The notes: generated by a model not told the origin, from the sequence alone. 64,000 nt of DNA from Bicyclus anynana (GCF_947172395.1 NC_069094.1:10282292-10346291); one strand, 5' to 3'. Numbered from the stretch's first letter, positions 11,520 to 23,690 are shown. Translations and numbers: made by a program.

Positions 11520-11540
11520 TCAGAAGTGAGAGTACCTACG
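11520..11540 (+). promoter_or_regulatory. Putative primer-binding site (tRNA-Leu type)
   Basis: TCAGAAGTGAGAGTACC immediately abuts the 5' LTR. It matches the complement of the acceptor stem and T-arm side of a leucine tRNA for most of its first dozen bases, offset by the terminal bases including CCA. The adjacency supports the LTR boundary. Confidence 0.5.
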
Positions 11541-14500
11541 AACACGATGTCATTACCTACATAAAAGTCGATCTGCAGAAAGAAAATGTAACGGCATTTA
11601 AATGAAGTGTGAATTTGGGAAAACAGTGGTTTACATTACGAGAAATGCGATAAAAATCATACGTGCGCACAACCATTAAGTAGGTATGTATACCACTGAC
11701 GGCTATGGGACGCACGCCGCACTGGTCCCGGTAAAAGTATTTATGCGATGTCGGTTGTCGATGCTTACAATATCTAACAAGAATGAAGTAACGTAAACGT
11801 AACACACATAAACCATGTTGACGATATTTATGAGCAAAACAGTCAAACAGTCCAACAGCACTCATAAGAGGATATTATTTGAAAAACTGCGAGAGAACAG
11901 AGAAGAACGTGTAAATTAATAACAAAATACAAAGATGCATGTGTGGTGTTAGCTGCAGAGTTATATGAGATGGAATCCTGTTGGTTTGACGGATGAGAAA
12001 TACCAATGATGTCTAAATATATTAAACTAGGTGTCTGGTGAGTTTTATTATTTTGATTAAACAGCCTCATAAATTATTCAGTTGTGACTAATATGAAATA
12101 AAATTACAAAGAATAAATAATCACTAGGTGAAACTAAGTATGGTTGATAGGTTGTCAGTTTGTCTGGCTTATTGTCAAAACATTTTTGTTAGATGACTAT
12201 ATCTAGGAAACCAAAATCATTTAAGTGAAAAGTACACACACACACACACATACACACTGCTCAAGAAATTAACGTTTGAAGACAGACCACTCTAGGGTTG
12301 TTAGGATGTAGGACACTGGCATAATGTAATATTGAGAAATCTTAATTATAGAACTACATTACATCCGTTGCTGACATGGGACTAAAATGAATTAACTAAA
12401 ATATTGTTTTTTTTTGTGCCTGTAACTTCAAACTATACATTTGTTATATGTGAGTTTTTATGACTGAATAACATAAAAATTAAAAATATATGAAGTTTTA
12501 TGTAATGGTTCAAGTATTATTTTAGGCCTTGATGTAGGTACCTGATAACAAGTTTTGAGACAGCTATTACAATATTTTCAGATAGGATTTGCTTAGATAT
12601 ATCATTATGTAGATTACTGTATGTACTTAATATAAATTTTTTTAAATCTTTTAAGAAATTGGATTGATAGATTTCTTGAAAAATAAATTTGTAGTTATGT
12701 TTGAAAACCTATTTAACTATTCAAGCGTTGACAACATGCCTTCAGCCTATTTAGTATAGAACAGTTATTAACAATCTGCAGCAACACAGTAAATGATTCT
12801 TATCCATGAATATTATTATATTCGGCTTATCTACAAGAGTACTAAGAGATATTATGATATTCATCTTAATGAAATCTTATAATTAATTAAATTGGAGATT
12901 TTTTTTTAGGGTGATATTAAAAAGTTACTTGTGTGACAATTGAGTAATAAATAATTAATTATAATAATATCATTGATCACAAATTGTCTTAGAGCCCAGT
13001 CTGTATGGACTTCAAGTAAAGAGACACAGATTGCCATAAATAGGTTGTAAAATATTTGTCTAAGACATATTTTGACAGTTTTGTGGGTGGGTGACGTTGG
13101 GCTCTCTTTTCATTAATGGGTCATGTGCAGATGTATAGATTCTACATACAAGTAAATTAACCATACTATTGCTGTTGTTTTAGATTCAATCAATCAGTTT
13201 ATTATTTGCAGATACACTAGTGTATTTAATCCATGTCTCATTTGTTTATTTCTAGCATTTTATTAGATTGCAACATTTTGTATAATTATGAAAATTAGTA
13301 ATTATTATGGGGTTGTGGTTAGAATTATATATTCGGATGGTTACAATGATATGTGCATAAGGTTTTAACTAGGGTATACTAGTACACTAAAGGTAAAAAA
13401 AAAAAAATTAGAAAATTCCTTGGCCAACATATTAAGTGGTATAGGTTTTGAATATAGATTTGTATTGGGTCCTTAGGTAGTCAGTACATTTGTGCATCTA
13501 CAAAGTGCACGCCACCGAGTTGTTGGTACCTGCATGCAACTGATGGGTGGTCTGCATCAAGTATGAATCAATATAGAGACTTAAATCATTACATCAGTAA
13601 AATAATTAATGGATATAGCCAAAAAAAAAAAAAAAAAGAAATTTAACAGAATTAAAAAAAAAAGAATATACTAAAATTAATGAATAGGTAAAACCTCTGA
13701 TAGCAAACTAGAGGTATATAACAAAGGGGGTGGTCTGGTCTAAGACAGGTTTATGCTACTATTATTACAAAAAAGGGGGTAGTCTGAAGATAATTATACA
13801 ATACATAGTCAAATATCATCTTTTCTTATCTAGTGATAACTACTAGGATTGGATTACATACTAAAATTATTACAATCATAAATCGCAATATTTTCAAGAA
13901 GTCTTTATTATCATTAAAAAAAAAAAGCATTTCTTTAAGAGAAAGAGTCTTTTGTCTGAATTAAAGTAAATTGATAGATTAACACATGTTTAACATTTTA
14001 TTTCATTTTATGTACCGGGTCTAAGGTTCATTCAATTATAGACTGATTTTCTCTTGGATGCTAGGTATGCTAGTTATGTTAAATTAAATTATTTGTCAAA
14101 CAAGTATGATATTTATCTGAACGATTAAGTGACTGAGCTATGTGATACTGTGTGAAAATATTTGATTACAGATCCGAGATGCATGGATATTGATTGATGA
14201 ATATGGGATATATGAGATTCTCATGATAATCATTGGGTTGAACACAGCCCTATTCGACAGTTGACCCAAATCACAAAGATGAGAGAAGTTACACTATGTA
14301 TTGATAACACACGATTTAAATTTAGTATTTTTATTTAAGATATGATGATATTATAATTATGTATTATATTGAGAGTTATTAGTTTTGATATCATATATAC
14401 ATATATTTTAAATATTTGCTCACATCCATGATGTTATTCATTAATTATGACTTACTGATGACGATTTGTGTTTTGGTAAAATTTTAATATAAGGATAGAT

Positions 14501-15571
14501 GTATTACACAGGCCGACACGATTTTCGTTGTCCAAGATATAATTATTTTTTTTCTACTGATTTTGTAGTGCTGATTACGAAATCAGACCTAATTTTATCA
14601 TATCACATCAAATTTTTAGTAAAATTAATATATTCGCTAGTTTTGATTTTTCAGTGAAATTTTCGAGTTTTGGCACTCTTTCTTTGAATTAAGCAACCTC
14701 TCATGAGAAATTACTTCAGTTATAACAACGACACACCTATTTGTAACGCGTTTCGTGGAAATAAGCTGTTATAGTGCCTTTGTTAAAAAAAAAATATATA
14801 TATATTTTAGTTAATGGTTTTTTTTGTTGTTGGAAAACGTCTGATAAACATAACGTCTTCTATAAAGTGTCACAATAGTCCAGATATATTTTGTTACATT
14901 TGTTGAAACTTTATGATTCTAAGCAAAAACTGAAAAATTTGTGGAAAATATGTATAATAAATATGTAGCTTATTTTGACTTCAAAATACAAATAAAATCG
15001 TGAACTCTGCAGTTTGTACTAATCGTGTTGAACAATTAAGGCAGTGGACACTGGACATACAGCAAAAGACAATCTCTACCTTTTGGTACTACCTATGATA
15101 TAGTGAAAGCAAGACAATCATACAGATATTGTTATTTTTGCTGTATGTTAGAAGCTTTTAAAGTAAAATTTGTTTTCCTTTTTGTAAAAAAAAAAATTGA
15201 TGTGATAGAGTAATTGTGCAGGTATTTTTGTGTTCAAAATACTATAAATTACTGATAATTTTTACTGAAATCAAAACAACGTTCAAAAAGTATTCATTTG
15301 TCGGCCGGTGTTATCGATAATATTTTAGATAGTATTATAGTATAGTAGTGTTATGACGACTAATATACCGTTATTTGTTTTGTGAATGACTATGGATATA
15401 TTTGTTGTATAATAATTTCTCTATTGATTATTACACAGCAAAATAAAATAAATAAATAAATATAAAAAGATTCCAACGAATTGATAAACTCCTTTTTTTT
15501 GAAGTCGTTTAAAAATGTATGTATATGTATTTATATCTGATTTTATATTTTGATTATCTTCTATCACATGT

Positions 15572-16011
15572 CATCTGGAAGTCTAACACGATCATGAAGT
15601 CCTGTAACTATATTAGTTCTGAACTTGATGGTGAGGGGTTCGGTGCAGATGCAACACATCATCTGGAAGTCTAACACGATCACAAAGTCCTGTAACTTTA
15701 CTAGTTCTTGACTTGGTGGTGAGGGGTTCGGTGCAGATGTCACACATCATCTGGAAGTCTAACACGATCACAAAGTCCTGTAACTTTACTAGTTCTTGAC
15801 TTGGTGGTGAGGGGTTCGGTGCAGATGTCACACATCATCTGGAAGTCTAACACGATCACAAAGTCCTGTAATTTTACTAGTTCTGGACTTGGTGGTGAGG
15901 GGTTCGGTGCAGATGTCACACATCATCTGGAAGTCTAACACGATCACAAAGTCCTGTAACTTTACTAGTTCTGGACTGGGTGGTGAGGGGTTCGGTGCAG
16001 ATGCCATTAAT
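15572..16011. repeat. Tandem array, five units of exactly 88 bp
   Basis: CATCTGGAAGTCTAACACG recurs at 15572, 15660, 15748, 15836 and 15924, each 88 bp apart. Each unit includes CCTGTAACTTTACTAGTTC and GAGGGGTTCGGTGCAGATG with few substitutions; the first unit is the most diverged. Lies in the interior of the LTR element. Overlapping minus-strand frames of about 70 codons merely read the repeat. Confidence 0.9.
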
Positions 16012-16350
16012 TGATGATGACGAATTTGACAAATATAAATAATGTTTTGAAATGATGAAAATAGATAAGTTGATTGACAAAAGCTTCACATGAACATTAT
16101 GTTTATTTATAATATGTATCACTCTTATTCTTATTTAACATTTTTATGATAAAAGTATATGGAAGAAATCAAGAATTTCATTATAGTTTCATTGGATTCT
16201 TTTAAATAACTTATGGGATGCTGTGTGATAATTAATTATAAAATTTTATTGTTAACATTGTTCTATTTATAGTTGATATTATAGTAATGTCATAATTTCA
16301 TGATATTCTTGTGTTGTTTGGGGACAAACTTTTAGTAAGGATGGCCGAAT

Positions 16351-16978
16351 ATTAGAAGATAAAGACATTACATTTGTAAATATTACATATCGTCTATGTA
16401 CTTAATGCTTTAAATTAATCTACTACTCTGTCTAAGTTAATTACAATATTTAATAAGTCTCTGTCTAGAGTAAAGCTCCCTCTTGTCATCTGGAAGCTCA
16501 GACAAATATTAGAAGATAAAGACATTACATTTGTAAATATTACATATCGTCTATGTACTTAATGCTTTAAATTAATCTACTACTCTGTCTAAGTTAATTA
16601 CAATATTTAATAAGTCTCTGTCTAGAGTAAAGCTCCCTCTTGTCATCTGGAAGCTCAGACAAATATTAGAAGATAAAGACATTACATTTGTAAATATTAC
16701 ATATCGTCTATGTACTTAATGCTTTAAATTAATCTACTACTCTGTCTAAGTTAATTACAATATTTAATAAGTCTCTGTCTAGAGTAAAGCTCCCTCTTGT
16801 CATCTGGAAGCTCAGACAAATATTAGAAGATAAAGACATTACATTTGTAAATATTACATATCGTCTATGTACTTAATGCTTTAAATTAATCTACTACTCT
16901 GTCTAAGTTAATTACAATATTTAATAAGTCTCTGTCTAGAGTAAAGCTCCCTCTTGTCATCTGGAAGCTCAGACATAC
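16351..16978. repeat. Tandem array, four units of exactly 157 bp
   Basis: ATTAGAAGATAAAGAC recurs at 16351, 16508, 16665 and 16822. Units appear identical and close with CTCTTGTCATCTGGAAGCTC, which shares CATCTGGAAG with the 88-bp array. The array starts right after a GGGGACAAACTTTTAGTAAGG...TGGCCGAAT box that also occurs, slightly changed, immediately before the 3' LTR at 17652-17683. Confidence 0.9.
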
Positions 16979-17683
16979 ATAAGACCTACCTCGCTAGATG
17001 TTGTTTTTCGTCAAAGTACATGATTTACTTGTATGATCTAATGCGATTATAAGAACTGTCTCTGTAGAATCGAGGTTTCATAGTTATAACTTTATATTAA
17101 CATAACTTTTAGTTTAGTTTAGGAATGACAAAATGACAGACAATTTTGTCATGAATTTGGGTAATTGGACTGAATCTGGAAGTGATTAAAGATTGAATTT
17201 ATTTCAAATTTGTAAAAACAAGAATTAACATACCAGTTTAACTGAATTTAAGTGTTTGGATTTTTATCAATAGAATCACTATCAAAATCTGTATAGGTCT
17301 GTATTCACAATTTGTAAATATTGAATGAGAAATCTGTTAAACTATAATTATATAATTCTTAAAGAATAATTAAATGTATTGTAGGGTGTTTCAACATATT
17401 GTTAAATCAAGGTTTAAAATTAGAAAATATCTGTAATGACAAAATTGAATTTTACTACTTGTAAATCAGTGAATTTAGCAAGTAGTAATAATAATAGATT
17501 AATTGGGACTCACTTTTGTTATAATTAGAAATTATTGGAGAATTAATGAGTTGTGGTAATAAACATAAATTAAAATTTTAAATACTATGAGACATAGTTC
17601 AGTGAATCTTTATAATAATGTAATGTTAGAATTTATTTGTGTTTACAAAGTTTGAGGACAAACTTGTAGTCAGTATGGCCGAA

Positions 17684-17988
17684 TGTTAGATTTTTAATTA
17701 TTTAAATAATTATAAATACATAAGACAACATATAAAAACTCCTTCTTCCAGATAAATGTTTTAATCTGTACTGTTTATTAATGATTATGGTTTTATTCTG
17801 AGGTTGGGAGGGTATTGTGGGATATACTCTAGGAAAAAGAGGTGGACATGTGATTAAGTGGCGTTAAGTAAATTTAATTAATGTATTATCCATCTACCAA
17901 AGTAACGATTTGTTTAAGAATGAGTAATAAGTTATTTGAAATACAGTTTAATCATTCCAGCTTGTGTTTGTTTATTTCTATGCTTTTA
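17684..17988 (+). repeat. 3' LTR
   Basis: Second copy of the 305-bp LTR, ending CTATGCTTTTA, followed by the TGTA duplication. Preceded by GAGGACAAACTTGTAGTCAG...TGGCCGA, which stands where a polypurine region is expected. Confidence 0.85.
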
Positions 17989-17992
17989 TGTA

Positions 17993-19063
17993 GCTATTTG
18001 AAATTGTTTTTTTTTTTGCTAATGACGTAATCGTAGCTACTTAATTGTCCTTCAAATTATTATTTAAATATTGTTGCTAATATTAATATTATAAGGATTT
18101 TCCTGTGAGATAATATTTAGAACGTTTTTTGCTCATAAGTTAATGACAAAAAACATCATTAATTAAGTTTTTTTATTACAGCTAATATTTTTTACTATAA
18201 TATTTTTATTTTACGTCACGCGTCACGTTTTGAACCTAGTTTACAAATTATTTATGATGGCGGAAAAATCTTCCAAAATTTTGACAATGAAATTGACTAG
18301 GTAATTAAAATTCCAACAATTTTTTTATATAAATGTATTCTGATAACCTGGAGTATGGCAATCGGTTTGATTTAAAAACCAGTTTTATTTTTTTCCAAAG
18401 GCGCTGACTGGTAAAACTTAAAAACTATCAAAATGTGGATTTCATATCGGGACAATTAAAACGCTTATAAAATCAAGTTGTTGGTTTAACCATAATTTTT
18501 AACAAGATATGGGAATTTTTAAATTATTTTAATGTTTTTATCGCCAAAATAAATTTTGAAAGAAGAAGAAGAAATACTTTATTGCACACAAAAATACAAT
18601 TATAAATTGAAACATTAAAAACATAAATTAAACTTAGCATGCAAAGGCGGCCTTGAAAGAAGTGAAATAGGTACCTAAAACTGTCCAAAAAAAAATATTT
18701 TTTTTATTTTTAGATTTTTTTATGATGTCTTGATTGAAACAAAGGATAATAGACTTAGTTTTATCTAAGTCTATTCGTATTCAGTAACTATAAAACAAAA
18801 AAAGTTTTAGCAACTGATGGTCGATAGCTGTAGGACAATTTCGCTTGTTTACCGTGTTATCCTTATGTCTGTATATATCTATGTATCTGTGTATCTATTT
18901 GTATTTCAGTATGGCTGTAGCACCGTATACTGTGACCGTAGTCTGCAAAAAGGAAATGCGATTAATAATAATAGCTTTTACAGATAAAGTTATCGGCTAT
19001 CTACGATGAATATCGGATATTATTTTAATACTTAAATAAAATCCTAAACATAGGTATACATTT
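17993..19063. other. Non-coding DNA with an antisense LINE-tail fragment
   Basis: No gene. A stretch near 18550-18660 (GAAGAAGAAGAAATACTTTATTGC...GGCGGCCTTG) reads as the reverse of a common lepidopteran LINE 3' end. The rest is AT-rich. Confidence 0.4.
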
Positions 19064-19389
19064 GACGGCCTCCGTGGCGCAGTGGTATGCGCGGTGGTTT
19101 TACAAAACGGAAGTCCTGGGTTCGATCCCCGGCTGGGCAGATTGAGATTTTCTTAATCGGTCCAGGTCTGGCTGGTGGGCTTCGGCCGTGGCTAGTTACC
19201 ACCCTACCGGCTAAGACGTACCGCCAAGCGATTTAGCGTTCCGGTACGATGTCGTGTAGAAACCGAAAGGGGTGTGGATTTTCATCCTCCTCTTAACAAG
19301 TTAGCCCGCTTCCATCTTAGACTGCATCATCACTTACCATCAGGTGAGATTGTAGTAAAGGGCTAACTTGTAAAGAATTAAAAAAAAAA
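19064..19389 (+). repeat. SINE family A, best full-length copy
   Basis: Head GGCCTCCGTGGCGCAGTGG (box A region) and GGTTCGATCCC at 19119-19129 (box B) form an internal Pol III promoter of tRNA type. The body runs to a TTGTAAAGAATT and A-run tail. This copy is the reference for family A. It resembles the Metulj/HaSE-type SINEs reported from Lepidoptera; the exact family is not assigned. Confidence 0.9.
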
Positions 19390-19740
19390 CCTATTTACTC
19401 TTGCACTCGCATAATTGTCGTGGTTGCTACGATGCGTGTTGCGATGTCTTCTCATTTTGTGAATTAATTGGATTGCCGCAGTAACTAAGTTTCTTCAAGA
19501 AAATTGTTTAGGTACTTTCTTAATGTTACATACAAAGATAAAATTATCGATGCACACAGAGCGTATAGGTATTTGCGTTAGCAAATTGAACGACTCTTTG
19601 GCCTTTGTTTAAGATGTTTGTAAACAGGTTGGACTTACAAGCGGCACTCCCAAAGCTTTAATTGCAAAGTCAAGGTTCATAACATAGGCATTGACGACCA
19701 TTGTAAGGTCACTAGACGAACTCATTAGGTATCGTCGTTA

Positions 19741-20036
19741 TCAACCCATATACGGCTCACTGCTGAGCTCGAGTCTCCTCTCAGAATGAGAGGGGTTAGA
19801 CCAATATTCCACCACACTGGCCCAATGCAGATTGGCAGACTTCACATACGCAGAGAATTAAGAAATTCTTTGGTATGCAGGTTTCCTCACGATGTTTTCC
19901 TTCACCGTTTGAGACACGTGTTATTTAAGTTCTTAAAATGCACACAACTGAAAAGTTGGAGGTGCATGCCCCGGACCGGATTAGAACCTACACCCTCCGG
20001 AACCGGAGGCAGAGGTCATATCTACGACTATCACGG
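19741..20036 (-). repeat. SINE family B, full length, reverse
   Basis: Runs from TATCAACCCATATACGGCTC to the reversed head near 20025, where TATCACGGGTC replaces the usual TATCACGGCTC. An 86-codon open frame here only reads the SINE. Confidence 0.85.
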
Positions 20037-20045
20037 GTCTCATTA

Positions 20046-21160
20046 GGTATATTTAGAGCTCTTCATAAACTCTACTTTAAAGAACGAGTAGGTTTAAGTA
20101 ATATGTAAACTTATCCAGCCACACACTTAGCAGATAGCCGAGTGTGTTATAACTATTATTTAATAAAATATTTAATACATTATGTAGTAATTACGAAACT
20201 TCTATGGACGTGACGATAAGTTTTTATTCTGTTATCTGTTAGGTACCAGTAGGTAGCTAACCTATCTCAAAATAATTACATTTCATAACTGCCAGATTGA
20301 TTACAATCTTAACAACTTGTTAATCACGTTAATTATTATATGTTTTAAGTTTATGATTAAGAATAGGTAACTAAAACTAATTTCAGGCTTATTATAATGT
20401 TAAGCCAAAGCCTATTAAGTGATGGCTGTAATCAAGTACATCTTTACAGCACTTGCTATAAAAAAGCCTGCCAAGTAACTGATTCTTACTTTGTTTACTA
20501 ACAATAATTATAACCACTTTCGGTAACTAAATTAGTAATGCAATTATTTCAAGATTCCGTACTTCATAAAGAAAAAAACTCACTTTGTAGTCTGTCTGTC
20601 TGTATGTCTGTCAAGACCCTTTATGCCGGGAACGCATGCAGGTATCGAGTTAAAACCACAGTCAGTCTAGAAGCTGTGAAAAAAAAATTATGATTTTTTT
20701 TAATCTAAGCAGGATTTAGAATGAGCCAGCTGATGATTTTCCTCCCCTCAATCTGAGTACCAAATTCAAACTTCTAAAAGTCGTTGTCCAAAATTGTAGC
20801 CGAGTTCGATTGCTGGTTCACTTCAATGTTGCTTCGCTTCGCGTAAATGTCCCAGGAAACAAAAAATATCGTAAGTTAAATTCAGCTCCAACGAACCTAA
20901 AAATCTACATAGCTGAAAAAAAATACTAACTAATTATATATCCAGTTTTATTAAAGTTTACATTTTATTTTCCAACTGGTTAAAAAATATTTTTTTCATA
21001 ATTCAGTTCAAAATTTACTGCATGTTTACATTCGATCTATGATATAAGTTTTGTTTACACTATTTGTATATTCATAAATCACACAACTAGCCGCGAACGT
21101 GTCGTGATAGCTTATCAACTCATTTGTGCTACTAATGAATAAAAGGTCATTATTATACGT
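20046..21160. other. Non-coding DNA upstream of the amidase gene
   Basis: Mostly AT-rich. A repeat with GTCTGTCTGTCTGTATGTCTG near 20592 belongs to the GACAGACAG type seen near 5520 and 44260. A 101-codon minus-strand frame at 21026-21331 overlaps the promoter and first exon and shows no family motif. Confidence 0.4.
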
Positions 21161-21168
21161 GTTCGCAT

Positions 21169-21200
21169 TATAAAGTAGCTCGTAGTTTCCTTTGTCAGTT
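21169..21200 (+). promoter_or_regulatory. Core promoter of the FAAH2-like gene (TATA plus initiator)
   Basis: TATAAAG at 21169-21175 is followed 28 bp later by the arthropod initiator TCAGTT (A at 21197). This is the spacing expected of a TATA/Inr promoter and fixes the likely start of the first exon. No transcript data support it directly. Confidence 0.5.
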
Positions 21201-21457
21201 ATATTATTGTACTTTACAAGTGTTAAGTGCAGTGTAATAAATAATATATATATATTTTTTTTAAAATACACCAATGCAAGGGTCGTGTCGTATGCACCCT
21301 CATTTTCGAAAATGAAGTCTGCCCAGAGCACGTGTATTTCGTTCAGAAAACTTATATTGTTTGTATTGTTTTATCATCTATGTGGGTAGTAAAAGAAAAG
21401 ACAATTTAAGTGAATTAGTGATGTAAAATCTAGCTATTAAACGTACATTCGTGTATA

Positions 21458-21694
21458 ATGAAGAACTCGATATTAAATTTGTGTTTATCGTGTCTAAACG
21501 CCGGTCTGTACATTTTTACTCGTTTGTTTTTGATGGTTCTAAGTGCTAGTGTGTATCAAGGATTTGTACTGGCTGAAGTTTTGTTAAACAATTCACATGT
21601 GTGGTACCCGAAATGGATGGCAAATTTTTTGGAAAACGTTCACTATGTTTTTTCGCAAATAGGTGTTATTTTGCTGAGAAGAATATCTGTGAAG
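21458..21694 (+). CDS. First exon, possible N-terminal extension of the FAAH2-like protein (79 codons)
   Basis: An ATG at 21458 (A at -3) opens 79 codons with two hydrophobic stretches (around residues 15-30 and 33-44), ending at an AAG|GTAACA donor. Joining to the acceptor at 26499 keeps frame (phase 0) and leads through GTC GTC to the usual ATG at 26505, so a protein of about 613 residues is possible. Without it the protein has the normal family length, so this exon may instead be mostly 5' untranslated. Short upstream open frames (21274-21315 and 21312-21389) would reduce initiation at 21458. I recognise no domain in the 79 residues. Confidence 0.4.
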
Positions 21695-21786
21695 GTAACA
21701 ATTATGTTCTGACCCAACGATATTTTATACTAGAGATATAATTGTCTTCATTTCATTTAGTCGTTTATTAATGAACGAAAGTTATT

Positions 21787-22133
21787 TAAACAAATAAAAA
21801 AAATACAACCGACTTCAAAACCTAAAAACGTACCCACTAAACTAAAAAGCGAAAAATAACATCATAATATGTTCTACCTGCTGATCAGTATGAAGGCGGT
21901 GCTAAGCCGGTAATGTATTAATTCAAGCCATGTGAGAATATCTTAAAGATTTAGATTTTGCAGACAGTGTTGTTTCATGTGGTCCTGTCAGAAATGGCTT
22001 AAATTAAGACAACACCGGCTAAGCACCGCCTTCATACTGATCAGCAGGTAGAACATATTCTGATGTTATTTTTCGCTTTTTAGTGTAGTGGGTACGTTTT
22101 AGGTTTTGAAGTCGGTTGTATTTTTTTTATTAA
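21787..22133. mobile_element. Foldback element with arms of about 125 bp
   Basis: AAATACAACCGACTTCAAAA...GTACCCACTA and ATGTTCTACCTGCTGATCAG (21789-21916) are mirrored by CTGATCAGCAGGTAGAACAT and TTTTGAAGTCGGTTGTATTT (22005-22132), separated by about 90 bp. Sits in intron 1 of the amidase gene. Non-coding. Confidence 0.75.
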
Positions 22134-22735
22134 AATTTTTATTATTTTTCCATTTTTAGTGTAAAATTTTATCTCAAACGAATACATCAGACCCCTAATG
22201 ACAGTCACAACCCATCTTGGTACAAAATTCTCAGCAATACAAATTAATCAAGCACTAGGTAGTTACTGTAAACTGTTATGGAGTTCCCTTAATTGTCCTT
22301 GTTCTTCATTACCAAACCACTAAATGACAGTCACAACCTATCTATGTGGAAAGTTCTCATTAATACAAATTAATCAAGCCCAAAAACAAGGTATCTGCTG
22401 TAAATCGCCGAGGAGTTCCCTCGTCTGTTTTATGGCTCCATCATCAGATCGATTTTAAACCTTCATAAAATTGTAGTGCTTAAACGTACTAAATGGAAAA
22501 GTTTACGAACACACTAGACACCCATATAATTTTCGAAAGTTCCCCTCAATTTCTCCAGGATTCCATCATCAGATCTTGACATAATGGCAATGGGACCAAA
22601 TGGGGACTATACCGTTTCAAACAAAAAAACAATTTTTGAAATCGGTCCAGGCGTCTTTGAGTAATCGGTGTACATACATAAAAAAAAAATACCGACCGAA
22701 TTGAGAACCTCCTCCTTTTTGAAGTCGGTTAATTA
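22134..22735 (+). repeat. Interspersed repeat ending GAAGTCGGTTAA
   Basis: Several diverged internal repeats of ATGACAGTCACAACC (22199 and 22325) and AAATTAATCAAGC, ending with ACCTCCTCCTTTTTGAAGTCGG. The same terminus occurs at 37315-37375 and, degraded, near 58660. The type is common in Lepidoptera; class not assigned. Confidence 0.5.
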
Positions 22736-23065
22736 ATAATATCTAAATACCAAGACTACAATGTCAAGTTGTATGTTCTTAATATACTATACTTAAATAT
22801 ATAATGTAAATAAACACTAAATTTTGCATGTGTGCTCTCAGTGGAGTAGCTAAATTCGAATAATTTTTTGAGGTGAGTTTGTAGGGACTTAACATACTTA
22901 ATATCTACAATAGATACGAGTATTTAATTTAATTTAGTTGTATTGACCCCAATTATTTTTTCCCAATTGTGCTTATTTCCTTAGTTCAAATATTACTCAA
23001 GGAAATATTTTTTATGTGTCTACCTTCGTTATGCGATATTTTCGCTAATTTAAAACAATAAAAAA

Positions 23066-23116
23066 ATGAGAATCGCTAATAAAAATATACGTTATATTTT
23101 TATTAGCGATTCTCAT
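23066..23116. repeat. Perfect hairpin, 24-bp arms, 3-base loop
   Basis: ATGAGAATCGCTAATAAAAA plus TATA is followed by CGT and its exact reverse complement. Probably the remains of a palindromic transposable element; it is in intron 1 of the amidase gene. Confidence 0.85.
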
Positions 23117-23249
23117 ACCTACGATTTTGGAATTGTTTCCGCTACACTTATAAAAGTGTTCTAACCGAATAAAAATATTTTAATCTTCTTTCTTTGTCTA
23201 AAAAATCACTATATCAAACTGAGCCTGAAAGTTTCTGCTTATCACTATC

Positions 23250-23690
23250 TTACAGCCTGCTAAATAACATTATTGCAGAGTCATCATCGTCTTCATTATC
23301 AGCCGATGGACGTCCACTGCTGGATATAGACCTCTTGTATGGATCTCCAAGCACAACGGTCTCGAGCCGCCAGCATCCAGCGGCTTCTTGCAACCCGCTT
23401 GATATCCTCATTCCTAGTGAGAGTCGACCAACACTGCGTTTTCCGATGCGGGGTCGCCATTCCAGTACCTTGGGACCCCAACGTCCATCGGCTTTTCGAA
23501 CTATGTGGCCTGCCCATTGCCACATCAGCTTCGCGACTCGCTGAGCTATGTCAGTGACTTTGGTTTGTCTGCGGATCCCGCTGAGTGTCTTTGAGCCTTC
23601 TATTAAAACATAGTTAAAGACCAAGTCTTGGATCCGTAGGTCATCACTGGCAACACGCACTGTTCGAAGACGTTTGTCTTCAGGCACTGA
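23250..23690 (-). mobile_element. RTE-type LINE, 3' end of the polyprotein, reverse
   Basis: Reading right to left, the fragment contains VRVASDD, VTDIAQRVAKL, WQWAGHIVR, DGRWGPKVLEWRP, GKRSVGR and a decayed end of the QQWTSIG type. This is the C-terminus typical of the endonuclease/reverse-transcriptase of lepidopteran RTE elements. It is 5'-truncated and interrupted by an unrelated insertion near YVLIEGSKTLSGIRRQ. Lies in intron 1 of the amidase gene. Confidence 0.8.

Larger units (their letters stand above)
11211..17992 (+). mobile_element. Non-coding LTR retrotransposon (LARD-like), complete
   Basis: Two direct repeats of 305 bp (11215-11519 and 17684-17988), identical as far as I can read with constant offset 6469, are flanked by TGTA at 11211-11214 and 17989-17992, a 4-bp target duplication. 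Directly after the 5' LTR comes TCAGAAGTGAGAG, close to the complement of the 3' end of a leucine tRNA (TCAGAAGTGGGA), as expected of a primer-binding site. The 6.2-kb interior has no frame over about 100 codons and no gag, protease, reverse transcriptase or integrase motif. A large non-coding interior between intact LTRs is the definition of a LARD. Identical LTRs imply recent insertion with enzymes supplied by another element. Termini are TG...TA rather than TG...CA. A Ty3/gypsy parent is a guess from the 4-bp duplication. Confidence 0.8.

Noticed and set aside
11557..12070. Minus-strand frames of 102 and 75 codons inside the LTR element
   Set aside because: No recognisable motif, AT-driven composition, and overlapping a non-coding interior; not gag or pol.
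15572..16978. CRISPR-like array
   Set aside because: Units are contiguous tandem repeats without variable spacers, in an animal genome.
19064..19135. tRNA gene at the head of SINE A (and similar heads of SINE B and C)
   Set aside because: Box A and B are present but continue into a SINE body, recur in many copies, and I could not draw a complete cloverleaf.
23250..23687. 145-codon minus-strand frame as a host gene
   Set aside because: The motifs VTDIAQRVAKL and DGRWGPKVLEWRP identify it as the end of an RTE element.
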